Source: Mycolicibacterium elephantis DSM 44368
GTDB taxonomy: Bacteria; Actinomycetota; Actinomycetes; Mycobacteriales; Mycobacteriaceae
Length of the DNA: 64,000 nt
NCBI RefSeq assembly: GCF_004014805.1
Contig: NZ_ATDN01000001.1
Location: forward strand, 434,001-498,000
Direction: 5' to 3'
This document shows positions 50,909 to 60,683 of the stretch, piece after piece. Both the position numbers and the translations under genes were made by a program. The notes beneath the pieces were generated by a model. That model was not told where the DNA came from, made no database searches, and worked only from the letters and a program-made list of their open reading frames with translations. The stretch's first letter is position 1, and each line of letters begins with the position of its first letter.

Positions 50909-52458
50909 TCCCCGATCGTGTCATGTCCGGCCGACATGTCCGACACCGTCCACGCCACCAGGCAGATCGCGGCAGCGCACACCGCGATCCGCACCGACCG
51001 CCATCGCCACGCAAGCGTGCCCAGGACGCCGCTCGCCGCGACCGTCACGACCCCCAGCAGGCCCGACGGCACCGGCAGCCACGCACCGGGCACGGCCGCC
51101 GCCCAGCGCGCCACCCGCAACAACCACCACAGCTCGGGCCCGGTGAACCGGATGAGCAGTTGCGCGCCCGCCGGCCAGAGCGCACCGAGCGCCGCCGCCG
51201 CGGTGCCGATCACGGTGATCGGCGGGATCACCGCGGCCGCAGCCAGGTTCGCCCCGACGGCGACCACGCTGAACCGGCCCGAGACCCCGGCCACCAACGG
51301 GGCGGTGACAAGCTGGGCGGCGACGGCCACGGTCACCGCGTCGGCCAGCGGCTTGGGCCACCCCCGGCCGACCAGGCGTCGTGACCAGTACGGGGCCAGT
51401 ACCACCAGGGCCGCCGTCGCCGACACCGACAGCGCGAAGCCGACGTCGACCGCGAGTTCCGGCGAGGCGGCCATCAACACCAGCACGCTGGCCGCCAGCG
51501 CCGGCATCGCCTGGCGGCGCCGGTGAGAGAGCAACGCCAGCAACGTGATCCCGCCCATGACCGCCGCGCGCAGCACGCTGGCCGATGGCTGCACCACGAC
51601 GACGAAGGCCACCAACACCAGCCCGGCCAGCACGACCGCTGCCCGCGGACCGATCAGCCCAGCGCCCAACAGCACAGCACCGCAGACGATGGTGACGTTG
51701 GCCCCCGACACCGCGGTGAGGTGAGTCAGGCCTGACGCGCGGAATTCGGCGGTGGTCTGCGCACTCACCGACGAGGTGTCGCCCAACACCAGCGCGGGCA
51801 GCATCGCGGCCTGGTCGGCGGGCAGCACCTGACGTGAGTCGTCGGCGAAACCGCGGCGAACCCCGTGTGCGGCTCGCTGGATCGGCGACGCCTGCCCGCG
51901 GGCGATCTCGCCCGTGGCGGACAACACCGCGACGGACAGGTCGCGACGGGTCGGCCGACTGATCCTGGCGCGGAAGCCGGCGGGCTGGCCCGCCGAGAGG
52001 TCTGCGACCGCGACCGCCGAGGTGAACACGACGACCCGGCCGGTCATCTTGTTTCCGTCGAGCGTCGACAACGTTCCGCGGAACATCGCCCGGTTGCCAC
52101 CCAGTACCCGAGGGCTTTCACTCGGCGTCACGACGGCCGCGGCGACCGTGCCGTACCGCGCGGTGATCGGGTGCCTGCGCTGCTCGTCGACCCGCAGCCC
52201 GACCGCAATCGAGTACGTCGCGCCGACCACGGCGACGGCGACGACAGCCGCCCGGATCGCGGCGCGGTCGGCGTCGACTCCGCGGTGGCCATCACCGAGC
52301 CACCCGGCCGCCGCCGTCAGCACGACAGCGGTGATCGCCGCGGCGACCAATCCAGTGACGTGCCAAAGGATTCCGGCCGCCGTCACCGCCCAGCAGGTCA
52401 GCGCCGCGGGCACCAGGCGCAGGTCGAGGCGATCGGGGCCGGAGTCCATCGGCGTCAT
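50905..52458 (-). CDS. comEC: ComEC/Rec2-family membrane protein
   Basis: 517 aa with about ten hydrophobic helices and the competence domain ([20 protein letters not shown], ~270, the diagnostic HLTAVSG motif). The metallo-beta-lactamase domain of longer ComEC proteins is absent. Family role is DNA translocation across the inner membrane. ATG at 52458 (MTPMDSG) overlaps comEA by 4 nt. Confidence 0.9.
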   Translation of the reverse strand: MTPMDSGPDRLDLRLVPAALTCWAVTAAGILWHVTGLVAAAITAVVLTAAAGWLGDGHRGVDADRAAIRAAVVAVAVVGATYSIAVGLRVDEQRRHPITARYGTVAAAVVTPSESPRVLGGNRAMFRGTLSTLDGNKMTGRVVVFTSAVAVADLSAGQPAGFRARISRPTRRDLSVAVLSATGEIARGQASPIQRAAHGVRRGFADDSRQVLPADQAAMLPALVLGDTSSVSAQTTAEFRASGLTHLTAVSGANVTIVCGAVLLGAGLIGPRAAVVLAGLVLVAFVVVVQPSASVLRAAVMGGITLLALLSHRRRQAMPALAASVLVLMAASPELAVDVGFALSVSATAALVVLAPYWSRRLVGRGWPKPLADAVTVAVAAQLVTAPLVAGVSGRFSVVAVGANLAAAAVIPPITVIGTAAAALGALWPAGAQLLIRFTGPELWWLLRVARWAAAVPGAWLPVPSGLLGVVTVAASGVLGTLAWRWRSVRIAVCAAAICLVAWTVSDMSAGHDTIGE

Positions 52459-53288
52459 ACACGGACGAGGTCACGAAGCTTCTCCAGCCGCGCGGGACCG
52501 ATACCGTCCACGTCACCGAGTTGTTCGACGCTGCTGAACGGCCCGTTGGCGTCGCGCCATGCGACGATCGCCGACGCCGTCACCGGCCCGATGCCGGGCA
52601 GTGTGTCGAGCTGTTCGACGGTGGCGGTGTTGAGGTCCACGACCGCATCGGGGGCGGCGGCACCGTCGGCGGGCGCTTTCGCGCCGGTCGAGGTGGTGGC
52701 GGTGTGGTCCGCGGCGACCGAGCTTCCCATCGCGGTCGGTTCACCGGGGGCCGGCGCGATACCGACGATGATCTGTTCGCCGTCGGCGACGCGTCTGGCC
52801 ATGTTCAACCCGAGCAGGTCGGCGCCGTCGAGCGCTCCCCCGGCGGCGCCGAGAGCGTCGGCGATCCGCGCCCCCGGATCCAGCGTGACGAGTCCGGGTT
52901 TGTGCACCAGCCCGACGACGCTGACGACGACGGGTTGAGCCGGCGCCGGTGCGCCGCTCGGCGTCGGGCTGCCCGACGAAACCATCTGCACCGGAGGCAA
53001 GTTCGCCGACATCACCGGCGGCGGCTTGTCGCGGACGACGGTGAACACCGTCACCAGGACCGCGACGATGCCCACCGCGGCCAACGCGACGACTCCGGCC
53101 CGGCCGGGGTCCGCGCGTACGGCGGTGATCCAGCTCGGGGCGCGGTCCGTTTCGGTGTCGGGCAGCCATCGTGACAGCAGGGTGTCGGGTCGGTGGCCGT
53201 CGCCGGTTGGACGGCCCTCGTCCGCGTCGGACTCGGTCTCGGTGCCCAACCGACGCTGCAGGCGCTCGGCCGGCAATTCGGTTCCCAT
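52455..53288 (-). CDS. comEA: ComEA-like DNA-binding protein
   Basis: 277 aa. Cytoplasmic N-terminus (~1-75), one membrane helix (AGVVALAAVGIVAVLVTVFTV), SLBB-type domain (VVVSVVGLVHKPGLVTLDPG) and a C-terminal helix-hairpin-helix pair (DLNTATVEQLDTLPGIGPVT, VEQLGDVDGIGPARLEKLRD) that binds DNA. ATG at 53288 preferred; the open frame goes on to 53462 without homology. Confidence 0.9.
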   Translation of the reverse strand: MGTELPAERLQRRLGTETESDADEGRPTGDGHRPDTLLSRWLPDTETDRAPSWITAVRADPGRAGVVALAAVGIVAVLVTVFTVVRDKPPPVMSANLPPVQMVSSGSPTPSGAPAPAQPVVVSVVGLVHKPGLVTLDPGARIADALGAAGGALDGADLLGLNMARRVADGEQIIVGIAPAPGEPTAMGSSVAADHTATTSTGAKAPADGAAAPDAVVDLNTATVEQLDTLPGIGPVTASAIVAWRDANGPFSSVEQLGDVDGIGPARLEKLRDLVRV

Positions 53289-53446
53289 ACGCCGAAAAGT
53301 AGGCCGCGGCGCCGACCGATTCCGGCTCCTGCGGTGACACGCCGCGCGGACTGTGGATGAATTCGCGTTTGTGGATACGGTGTCGGTGACGATTGTCCGC
53401 CGGCGGCCGCGCCAACGCATCGCCATTGCCCGTAGGGAGCGCAGCA

Positions 53447-54244
53447 ATGGATCGTCGTACACCGATGATCGCCGGTATCACGTTCGGGGTGCTGTTCGCC
53501 GTCGCGCTGGTGATGGTTCCGGCCATGCCCGGCATCGGCCAGCCGGGCTACGACATCGTCTCCCACGTGAACGAGCACGCGGCCGCGATGCGGGCGCACG
53601 CGCTGCTGGTGGCGTTCGGAAGCCTCGCGCTGGTGGTGGTGCTCGGCCACGCCCGTGACCGGCTGACGGGGCCCGCCGCATATGTGTTCACGATCGGCTC
53701 GGCGCTGGTGCTGGTTCAGTTGCTCATCGCGACGTGGTTCACCGCGGGGTTCGCGCTGCACCCTGCTCAGCTCGGTTCGGCGACCGCGCGCACGGTCGGT
53801 GACATCGTGGCGATGTCGGCGCCCATGCTCACCATCGCCAACATCATGGTGGCCGCGCCAATCCTCTTGGCGGCCAACGAGGACCGGTTTCCGCGGTGGT
53901 TGGGGATCGCCGCTGCGGTGTTCACCGTCGAGCAGTTGATCGAGACGATCACGATCATCGGCCCGCCGGGCAGCTTCATCTCGCCGGGCGGGCCCATGAA
54001 CTCCTATCTCGGTGGAGCGTTGTTCATCGCGTTCTTCACGGCCCTCGGCGTCGCGCTGGCCGTGGACTTCTCCTCACCGGTGGCGGCCGAGCGCTCGGGT
54101 CGACCAGGCGAAGTCGACGCGCGGACGAGTGAGCCCGGCGAGAAACGGGGAGACTCCGCCGACGACTCATCGCGTGAGGCCGCCGACGAGGAGCGGGCGG
54201 ACCGCGTTGCCGAGGACGTTGAGGAATCTTCCGGCGAGGGTTGA
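53447..54244 (+). CDS. Multi-span membrane protein of unknown function
   Basis: 265 aa. Five or six hydrophobic helices between residues ~8 and 205 (MIAGITFGVLFAVALVMVPA at the start, GALFIAFFTALGVALAVDF at the end), then a hydrophilic acidic tail of ~60 residues (ESSGEG end). The tail lies antiparallel to the 3' end of the next gene over 241 bp. ATG at 53447 has SD AGGGAG. It resembles DUF4386-type membrane proteins; not firmly recognised. Confidence 0.7.
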   Translation: MDRRTPMIAGITFGVLFAVALVMVPAMPGIGQPGYDIVSHVNEHAAAMRAHALLVAFGSLALVVVLGHARDRLTGPAAYVFTIGSALVLVQLLIATWFTAGFALHPAQLGSATARTVGDIVAMSAPMLTIANIMVAAPILLAANEDRFPRWLGIAAAVFTVEQLIETITIIGPPGSFISPGGPMNSYLGGALFIAFFTALGVALAVDFSSPVAAERSGRPGEVDARTSEPGEKRGDSADDSSREAADEERADRVAEDVEESSGEG

Positions 54245-55281
54245 TCGGCTGCGACGGATGGGTCGTCGTCGCGGCCGAAGTCGGCCGCCCGATCGAGTAT
54301 CTGTGACAGCTTCCCCGGTTTCGGGGGGTCGTCCGGTGCGTCCGATGTCGCTGCGACGGAAGATGTTTCGGCGGTGGTCGGCCCGGCGTCGGATGCGGCT
54401 GCCTCCCGGCGCGGCTGCGGCGGGTCGTCCGTGCGGGCGGTGGTTGTCGCCCGCGGGAACGGGTCTGCCAGGGCGGCGCTCACGTTGGTGATCGCGGTGT
54501 CGGCGGCGTCGCGGACGATGCCGCCGGCGACGGCGAGGCTCTCGGCGGCTTGGGCGGTCCCCGCCGCGATCGCCGCGAACGGATCACCCGAGAGCGCCAG
54601 TTCCTGCGCGGCGGCATCGACGGTCTGGACGACGCCCAGCAGCAGAATCTCGCCGGCTTGGAACACGACGGCCGCGAAGACCCTGATCGTCTCGACGGCC
54701 AGCACCTGCGGCAGCGTCCGCGCGCCGGTTTCGGTCGGCACCGGTGGCGGCAGCGGCTGGTTCAGCGCGGCCAGGATGTTCGTCCGCGCGGTGTTGAGCT
54801 CCTGCAGAAACTCCCCCGGCCGCAACACGGCCGAGGCGACGTTGAACAGCTCCACCACCGCGACCTCGAGGTTGTTGAACGCCTTCGGCACCACCCGGAA
54901 GACGTCGTTCTCGATGATCGGCGTCAGCGCGGCGTTCGCCGCCCCGGTCACCGACGCTGCGGCAGCACCCAGCGCCCTCAGCGGTGATCCCGTCGCGCCG
55001 AGGGCGCCCAGGAACGTCACCGGCGTCATCACCAGCGCGATAGGTATCGTGACCAGCCCTTGCACGACGTGGGGGCAGATGACGCTGCAGTACTGGAACT
55101 GGTTGTTGATGAACGCCAGCGGTATCGCGCCGAGGGGCGGCGCGGCCGCGGCCAGCCGCACGTCGTGGACCTCGGCGCGCGGCGTCCACGCCGGTGGTTC
55201 AGCGGGGACGACGGCCGTCGGCGTGACGACACCGATGGCGGTGACCGCGGCCACCAGACCCGATTGCACGCGACCACGCAT
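54004..55281 (-). CDS. Secreted protein with long disordered C-terminus
   Basis: 425 aa. Signal sequence (GLVAAVTAIGVVTPTAVVPA), then a helical region ~45-290 with IPLAFINNQFQYCSVICPHV, typical of a mycobacterial exported family found around large secreted-protein loci, and a low-complexity tail ~290-425 rich in S/A/P/D. The last ~80 codons overlap the oppositely oriented membrane gene, whose membrane spans continue to about 54070. The function is unknown. The GC-rich tail has codon-like bias on both strands, so which 3' end is real is unclear. Confidence 0.65.
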   Translation of the reverse strand: MRGRVQSGLVAAVTAIGVVTPTAVVPAEPPAWTPRAEVHDVRLAAAAPPLGAIPLAFINNQFQYCSVICPHVVQGLVTIPIALVMTPVTFLGALGATGSPLRALGAAAASVTGAANAALTPIIENDVFRVVPKAFNNLEVAVVELFNVASAVLRPGEFLQELNTARTNILAALNQPLPPPVPTETGARTLPQVLAVETIRVFAAVVFQAGEILLLGVVQTVDAAAQELALSGDPFAAIAAGTAQAAESLAVAGGIVRDAADTAITNVSAALADPFPRATTTARTDDPPQPRREAAASDAGPTTAETSSVAATSDAPDDPPKPGKLSQILDRAADFGRDDDPSVAADQPSPEDSSTSSATRSARSSSAASRDESSAESPRFSPGSLVRASTSPGRPERSAATGEEKSTASATPRAVKNAMNNAPPR

Positions 55282-55376
55282 CTCGACCCCTAACGTCGTG
55301 GCGGACCTTCTAAGGTCACGACGGCGGGCCTCGAAAAGTTCGATCCGCGGGTGGCGAATTTGCGCGAAGCCGGCGG

Positions 55377-55811
55377 CTACAGCCGCACGAGCTGAAACGG
55401 GTAGGTGAAGGTGCCGCCGGGAGCACCGTCACACCCCACCGCGAAGGAGGATTCCAGCGTGCCGGACCGGGTCGTCGCATCCCAGGAATAGACGTCGCGG
55501 GTCGGAATGACCGGCCCGTAATAGACGTTGCCGCACCGCAAACCATCCGGTACGTCGACCGTCAGCGTGTACCGTCCGTCCGCCAACTGCGCGGTCCCCC
55601 GGTACGGAAAGGCCTTCGCGATGGGCTGCGGTACCGCCTGAACCGTCACGCACTGCCCGTCACACCGCGAGATCACCCACAACCACGTGTGGAAGTCGTA
55701 TCGACCGTCGATGCGCAGTTCGAAGTTGCCGTACGGGGTGTCGGCCTGCGCCGTCACCGGAGACACCAACGCTGCGGCGATGAACGCGATGACAAGCAGT
55801 GCGGCTTTCAT
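55377..55811 (-). CDS. Small secreted protein, paralogue of the next gene
   Basis: 144 aa with a signal peptide (LLVIAFIAAALVSPVTAQA|DTP). The mature part is beta-rich with four Cys: WVISRCDGQCVTVQAVPQP, LRCGNVYYGP and FAVGCDGAPG. The W-x-I-S-x-C...C pattern is shared with the divergent gene at 56006. Lies beside the mce operon. No function known. Confidence 0.75.
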   Translation of the reverse strand: MKAALLVIAFIAAALVSPVTAQADTPYGNFELRIDGRYDFHTWLWVISRCDGQCVTVQAVPQPIAKAFPYRGTAQLADGRYTLTVDVPDGLRCGNVYYGPVIPTRDVYSWDATTRSGTLESSFAVGCDGAPGGTFTYPFQLVRL

Positions 55812-56005
55812 TTTCGGTCTCCGGGCTCGTAGTGGTCGGCACTGATCCTCGCCGATTCGGTGCGTGCCCGGTCAGACGCATCCCTGCAGACGGGACAGGC
55901 CTGCGGAAGCGCCGTCCATCCCGCTGAACGGACGGCGGTCGAACCCCGTACCGATACGGCCGCTAGGTTTGGTCCTCTGGCTGAACTGTCGCTGGTGAGG
56001 AGCTG

Positions 56006-56527
56006 GTGTTGGGTATCTCCGAACTGGCGGGATGCGCGACGGCGTTGGCGCTTGGGCTCACCATCGCCGGATGCGCGTCTACCGCCCACGCCTCCGAGGA
56101 CGATTGGGGCCTCAACGGCACCTACACCGCGACGTCGAACGGCGAATGGGCCAAGACCAACGACAGGTTCCGCGAACTGGACAGCCTGCGCAGCACCTGG
56201 ACGATCTCGACGGTCTGCAGTTACCCGACCGAGTGCACGGGCACGGTGGTCAGTGACTTCGGTTGGAGCGCACCGATCTACAAGACCGGCGGCGTCTGGT
56301 ACGTCAAGCACACCGTGGAGAATTGGGTGCCGTGTCCGGACGGCACGGCGGCGCCGGGACTTCAGGTGTTTCGGTTCGTCCCGGTCATCGAGGACGGCAG
56401 CCAGACCGACCCCACGTCGACGACGTTGGCAGGTGAGGACCAGACGACGGGTGTCAGCGGTGCCTGCGGGGTGAGCAAGCCGGTGTTCATCACCATGCCG
56501 TTCAAGCTGGTCAAGACGGGCAGTTGA
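56006..56527 (+). CDS. Small secreted or lipoprotein, paralogue of the previous gene
   Basis: 173 aa. N-terminal signal with a lipobox-like LTIAGC (Cys 23) and also an AHA signal-peptidase site. Mature domain: LNGTYTATSNGEWAKTN, STWTISTVCSYPTECTGTVV, WVPCPDGTAAPG and VSGACGVSKPV, i.e. two Cys pairs and the same W-x-I-S-x-C strand as the divergent neighbour. GTG start with SD GAGGAG. Ends 4 bp from the stop of the last mce gene. Confidence 0.75.
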   Translation: MLGISELAGCATALALGLTIAGCASTAHASEDDWGLNGTYTATSNGEWAKTNDRFRELDSLRSTWTISTVCSYPTECTGTVVSDFGWSAPIYKTGGVWYVKHTVENWVPCPDGTAAPGLQVFRFVPVIEDGSQTDPTSTTLAGEDQTTGVSGACGVSKPVFITMPFKLVKTGS

Positions 56528-56530
56528 GGA

Positions 56531-58057
56531 TCATCGGCTGCCGGCCGTCAACAGTTCCGTCCACGGCCGCGGTCCCGCAGGGGTGACGAGATCGCCTTGG
56601 CGGAACACCATCCCGTCGGGAGTGGCGTACTGCCCCGTTCGCGGATCGTAGGTGGCGAAGGCAACCGATGGTCCTTCCGATCCGCCTGACCTGTTCGAAC
56701 TCGGCGTCGCAACCGGATCGTCCGCACGGGCGGGTTCGGCAGGCGGCGGAGGCGGGGTGCCCTCGATTGGGGCGTGGATGCGGTCGCCGAAGTCGACCCG
56801 ATCGTCGGGCGGAACTCCCTGCGCGATCAGGTTCGGATCGATCGGGTACGGACCAAGTGGATGCTGGCGCATCGCCAACGGTTCGAACGGCTGGTCACTC
56901 CCACAAATCTCCACGGTGGGCGCGCGCTTTCCCGGCTGTCCCATGCACGGATAGTTTCGGGCGCCGCGAACTCCGATCGGTGAATCCTGGGGAAGTTTGC
57001 AGTACAGCCCGTCCGGGGTGTCGACGATGGTTTCGTCCTCCGGCGAACGCCACTCGCTGGGCGGCAGGAATCCGACTGTGCAGGCGGGTGGGTCGTTCAT
57101 CACCATCGTGAAGTCCCCCAACGCCATCCCGGTCGGGTTGTTTCTCGAGACCCCGACGGTCTGGGTGGCGGCGACGTAGGGCGGAAACAGCACGAGCAGC
57201 TGTTCCAGGGACGCGTGATAGGTCACGCCGACCTTGCCGATCGTGGTGAGATTGGCCAGCAGCACGGGCAGCGTGGCCTTGACCTGGTTGAACAGCCGCG
57301 ACGCTTCGTCGGCCGCGTCGGGGCCGACCTCCAGCACGGTACGGATCTGCGGATCGTTGGCCGCCAGTTGGCCGGTGATGCCTGCCACGCTGCGTGCCCA
57401 GGTGCGGATCGCATCGGCCGATTGCGCCTGACCGTCCAGCAGCGGACGGCTGTCGTCGATCAGGGTCCGCGTCCGATCGGCCACCGCGTCGCCGTCGCCG
57501 ACGACCGTCGCCGAGGAGTCGAACAGTGAACCGAGATCGTAGCCGGTTCCGTCAAGGCCCTTGAACGACTCGTCGAGCAGTGCGCTGATTCTGTCCTTGG
57601 GCACGCTGTCGACCAGTGCGCTGAGCTGATCGAGCATGGGGCCGACCGCTTGCGGAATGGACGTCTGCTCTTCGGGGATGACCGAGCCGTCTTCGAGGTA
57701 GGGACCGTCGCCGTTGTCGGGCGTCAGATCGACGTATTGTTCGCCGACCGCCGACACGCTGCGCACATTGGCGTGGGCGGTCGCGGGGATTCTCGGCGAC
57801 TTGTCCAGCGAGAGCGTCGCGACGGCACCGTCACGGGTGGGGCGCACGTCCACCACCTTGCCGACCTGTACACCCCGATAGGTCACGTTGGCGAACCGGT
57901 AGAGACCACCGGTGCCCGCCAACTCCAACTTCACCGTGATACGCCCGATCCCCAGCAGCGTCGGCACCTGCATGTAGTTGAACAACATCAGCGAAACGCC
58001 GACGACAGCGGCGATCACGAAGACGATCAACTGATTTCGTACGAAGCGCGTCAGCAT
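56531..58057 (-). CDS. Mce-family protein MceF
   Basis: 508 aa, the last gene of an mceA-F set. N-terminal anchor (LIVFVIAAVVGVSLMLFNYM), MlaD/MCE domain at ~38-120 (LAGTGGLYRFANVTYRGVQV), helical middle and a Pro-rich C-terminus. Mce complexes form a periplasmic conduit for lipid or sterol import. Start overlaps the mceE stop by 1 nt. Which mce type this is cannot be told. Confidence 0.9.
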   Translation of the reverse strand: MLTRFVRNQLIVFVIAAVVGVSLMLFNYMQVPTLLGIGRITVKLELAGTGGLYRFANVTYRGVQVGKVVDVRPTRDGAVATLSLDKSPRIPATAHANVRSVSAVGEQYVDLTPDNGDGPYLEDGSVIPEEQTSIPQAVGPMLDQLSALVDSVPKDRISALLDESFKGLDGTGYDLGSLFDSSATVVGDGDAVADRTRTLIDDSRPLLDGQAQSADAIRTWARSVAGITGQLAANDPQIRTVLEVGPDAADEASRLFNQVKATLPVLLANLTTIGKVGVTYHASLEQLLVLFPPYVAATQTVGVSRNNPTGMALGDFTMVMNDPPACTVGFLPPSEWRSPEDETIVDTPDGLYCKLPQDSPIGVRGARNYPCMGQPGKRAPTVEICGSDQPFEPLAMRQHPLGPYPIDPNLIAQGVPPDDRVDFGDRIHAPIEGTPPPPPAEPARADDPVATPSSNRSGGSEGPSVAFATYDPRTGQYATPDGMVFRQGDLVTPAGPRPWTELLTAGSR

Positions 58058-59241
58058 CAGCCACCGCCTTCAGCTTCGACGTCGGCCGGCGAATCCACCA
58101 GGGGCGGTAACTCGGCGACTTCGGTGGGAGTAGCGGTGATGGGCGCCTTCAGCGGGTCGTAGGTGTAGGCCAGATACCACGGATCCCCCGGTGCGGGCAC
58201 CAGCGGCGCGCCCTCCTGTCCCCACCGGGTGCCGAGAAACAATCCTCGCTTGAGCCGCGGGATGGTGAAGTCGAAGACGATGAATTGATTCATGTAATCG
58301 CCTCGGATCGCGCGGTCGATGAAGCTCTGCGTGTAGGGGAATGTCGGCGCGTATGCGAGCACGGTGCCCAGGTCGGGTCCGACATCGGCGAGGGCGCGCA
58401 ATGTCGGCTCGAGGTTGGCGAGGTTGCGCACCAGATCATCTCGGGTGTCGGTGATCAGGCCGGTTGCCGTGTCGCTGAATCGGCCCAACCGGTCCAGTGC
58501 CTCGGTGATCCGCGGGCGCTCGCTGACGAGGACATCGAGCGCCGGCGGAATGCGCTGCAGCGCTTCGGTGATCACCTCGTGTTCGGCGGCAAACGTGCCG
58601 GACATCCGATTCATCGCGGCGATCGACGCGTTGACGTCGTCACGTTGGGTGTCGAGCATGCCGACGAAGTCGTTCAGGCGCACCAACAGGTCCCTGATCT
58701 GGCTCTCGCGGCCGTTGAGCGCGGCGTTGAACTCGCGGACGATGTCCCCCATCTGACCGAGACCACCACCGTTGACCACCACCGACAGCGACGACAACGT
58801 CTGCTCGGTGGACGGATACATCGACGACCTGTCGAGTCCGATGGTCGATCCGGGCTCGAGCCTGCCGCGGGGCGCCTCGCCGAGCGGCGGGTCGAGCGCC
58901 AGATGCATGGATCCGAGGAGGCTGGTCTGTCCCACCGTCGCCACCGCGTTGGCCGGTACGACGACGTCGGGGCGAACCGAAACCTCGAGATCGGCTCGCC
59001 AGTTCCGCACCCTCATCTTGCCGATGCTGCCGACGACGACGTCATCGATGAGCACCGGCGAATTGGATTCCAGCGAACCAACATTGGCGAGCTGAACGTG
59101 GTACACCGCGGCGTCCGGTCCGCGACCGACGGTGCCGGGCAACGGCAGCGAGTTCACGCCCTCGAAGGAGCATCCGGTCACCGCGATCATCCCGCAGCAC
59201 AGCGTGGCGATGATGCGTCGGACCGACCTTGTGCAGATCAT
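58057..59241 (-). CDS. Mce-family lipoprotein MceE
   Basis: 394 aa. Signal with lipobox AVTGC (Cys 24), as in MceE (Lpr) proteins; MCE domain ~35-115 (YHVQLANVGSLESNSPVLID, VVGSIGKMRV), helical C-terminal part. ATG at 59241 overlaps mceD by 4 nt; an upstream open stretch to 59430 is mceD in another frame. Confidence 0.9.
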   Translation of the reverse strand: MICTRSVRRIIATLCCGMIAVTGCSFEGVNSLPLPGTVGRGPDAAVYHVQLANVGSLESNSPVLIDDVVVGSIGKMRVRNWRADLEVSVRPDVVVPANAVATVGQTSLLGSMHLALDPPLGEAPRGRLEPGSTIGLDRSSMYPSTEQTLSSLSVVVNGGGLGQMGDIVREFNAALNGRESQIRDLLVRLNDFVGMLDTQRDDVNASIAAMNRMSGTFAAEHEVITEALQRIPPALDVLVSERPRITEALDRLGRFSDTATGLITDTRDDLVRNLANLEPTLRALADVGPDLGTVLAYAPTFPYTQSFIDRAIRGDYMNQFIVFDFTIPRLKRGLFLGTRWGQEGAPLVPAPGDPWYLAYTYDPLKAPITATPTEVAELPPLVDSPADVEAEGGG

Positions 59242-60683
59242 GACGGCGGCAGGCCTTCCGTGGGTGGCGGCGCGGGCGGCGCTTCGGCCGGCAGCAGCAT
59301 GTCTTGAAGCGAAGTCGGTCGCGGCGCGGCCGCCGGTGGCACCGGTGCGCCCGGGTACAGGGCGGGCTGGGGCGCGGCGGGTAGTCCTGTCGGGGTGTAG
59401 GCGCCGGGTGGACCGGCTGGTGTGTTCCACCCCGTCGGCGGCGGGATGTCACCCGCGCCGGTGTAGGCCGACACCGCGGGCGCGTCCTCCGGGGGCGGTG
59501 GGCTTCCGCCGGGCCCGCCGGGGGCCAGTGCGGGATCCGAGTAGATCAGGTTCCCCGGGCTCGGCGACTTCTGCAGGTAGGCGTTGAACGGCATCGGCAG
59601 ATAGTTGAAGTTGAGCAATCGCAGTGCGGGACCGAGGTATTCCGCGCACGCCTTCGCCGACTCGTCTGCCGTCGCGTTCTTCACCGCCCCGATCGCCGAG
59701 CACACCAACTGCACGGGGTTGGCGAAGTTGGACATCGCGAATCCGCCGATCATGGTTCCGGTGTCCGGGTTGTAGATGTTGTAGCCGTTGCCGATGGCGT
59801 TGGGCGCGACGTGTAAGACGTTCTCCAGCGCCAGCCGATTGTCGGCGAGGTTCTGGGTGACCTCGGCGAGCCGTTGGATCTGCTCGGCCGTCTGGTTCCG
59901 GGAGCCGGCGACGAACCGTTGTACCTCCCCGACCGCTTCGGCCAGATGCGTGAGCGCCGCGTCGAGGTCGGACCTGCTCGCGTCGACGACACTGCTGACC
60001 GTGGCCAGCCGGTCCTGGAACTGCACGATCTGGGTGTTGCTGTCGCGCAGTGCGGTGACGAACGTCTGCAGGTTCTCGATGACGTCGACGATGTTGCCGC
60101 TGCCGTCGGCGAGGATGCGTCCGACCTGGGACAGCTGGGTGATCGTCTCGCGCAGCTTGTCGCCGTTGCCGTGCATGGCATTTGCCGCGCTGTCGATGAA
60201 TCGACCGACCGAGGTCGTCGAGATGTCGCCGCTGGGGCCGAGTTCGATCGCTAGTCTTGTCAACTGCTCTTTGACCTCGTCCCACTCGACCGGCACCGCG
60301 GTGCGGTCGACACCGATGACCGCGTCGTCGGGAAGCGTCGGGCCGCTGGTTTCGTAGGCGGGGGCGAGTTGCACGTATCGGGCCGAGACCAGATTCTGGG
60401 CGACGATGACGGCTTTGGCGTCCGCCGGGATCGGTACGTCGCGATCGACGGAGAGCCGCATGCGCGCGTGGGCACCGTCCGGCTCGATCGATTCGATGGT
60501 GCCGACCCGAACCCCCGCGACACGCACCTCGTCACCCGGATAGATCGCGGTCGCGGAGGTGAAATACGCCGTGATGGTCTTCGGACCGAAGAATGACTCC
60601 CTGACCACAACCGCGGTACCGGCGATGAACAGACCGACCAGCGTGAAAAGCACTGCGGTGACCAGCGTTTTGCGTCCGATCAT
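59238..60683 (-). CDS. Mce-family protein MceD with Pro-rich tail
   Basis: 481 aa. Anchor helix (LVTAVLFTLVGLFIAGTAVV), MCE domain (ITAYFTSATAIYPGDEVRVAG), long helical region, then a Pro/Ala-rich tail of ~90 residues (PPPTGWNTPAGPPGAYTP...). Overlaps mceC by 4 nt. Confidence 0.9.
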   Translation of the reverse strand: MIGRKTLVTAVLFTLVGLFIAGTAVVVRESFFGPKTITAYFTSATAIYPGDEVRVAGVRVGTIESIEPDGAHARMRLSVDRDVPIPADAKAVIVAQNLVSARYVQLAPAYETSGPTLPDDAVIGVDRTAVPVEWDEVKEQLTRLAIELGPSGDISTTSVGRFIDSAANAMHGNGDKLRETITQLSQVGRILADGSGNIVDVIENLQTFVTALRDSNTQIVQFQDRLATVSSVVDASRSDLDAALTHLAEAVGEVQRFVAGSRNQTAEQIQRLAEVTQNLADNRLALENVLHVAPNAIGNGYNIYNPDTGTMIGGFAMSNFANPVQLVCSAIGAVKNATADESAKACAEYLGPALRLLNFNYLPMPFNAYLQKSPSPGNLIYSDPALAPGGPGGSPPPPEDAPAVSAYTGAGDIPPPTGWNTPAGPPGAYTPTGLPAAPQPALYPGAPVPPAAAPRPTSLQDMLLPAEAPPAPPPTEGLPPS

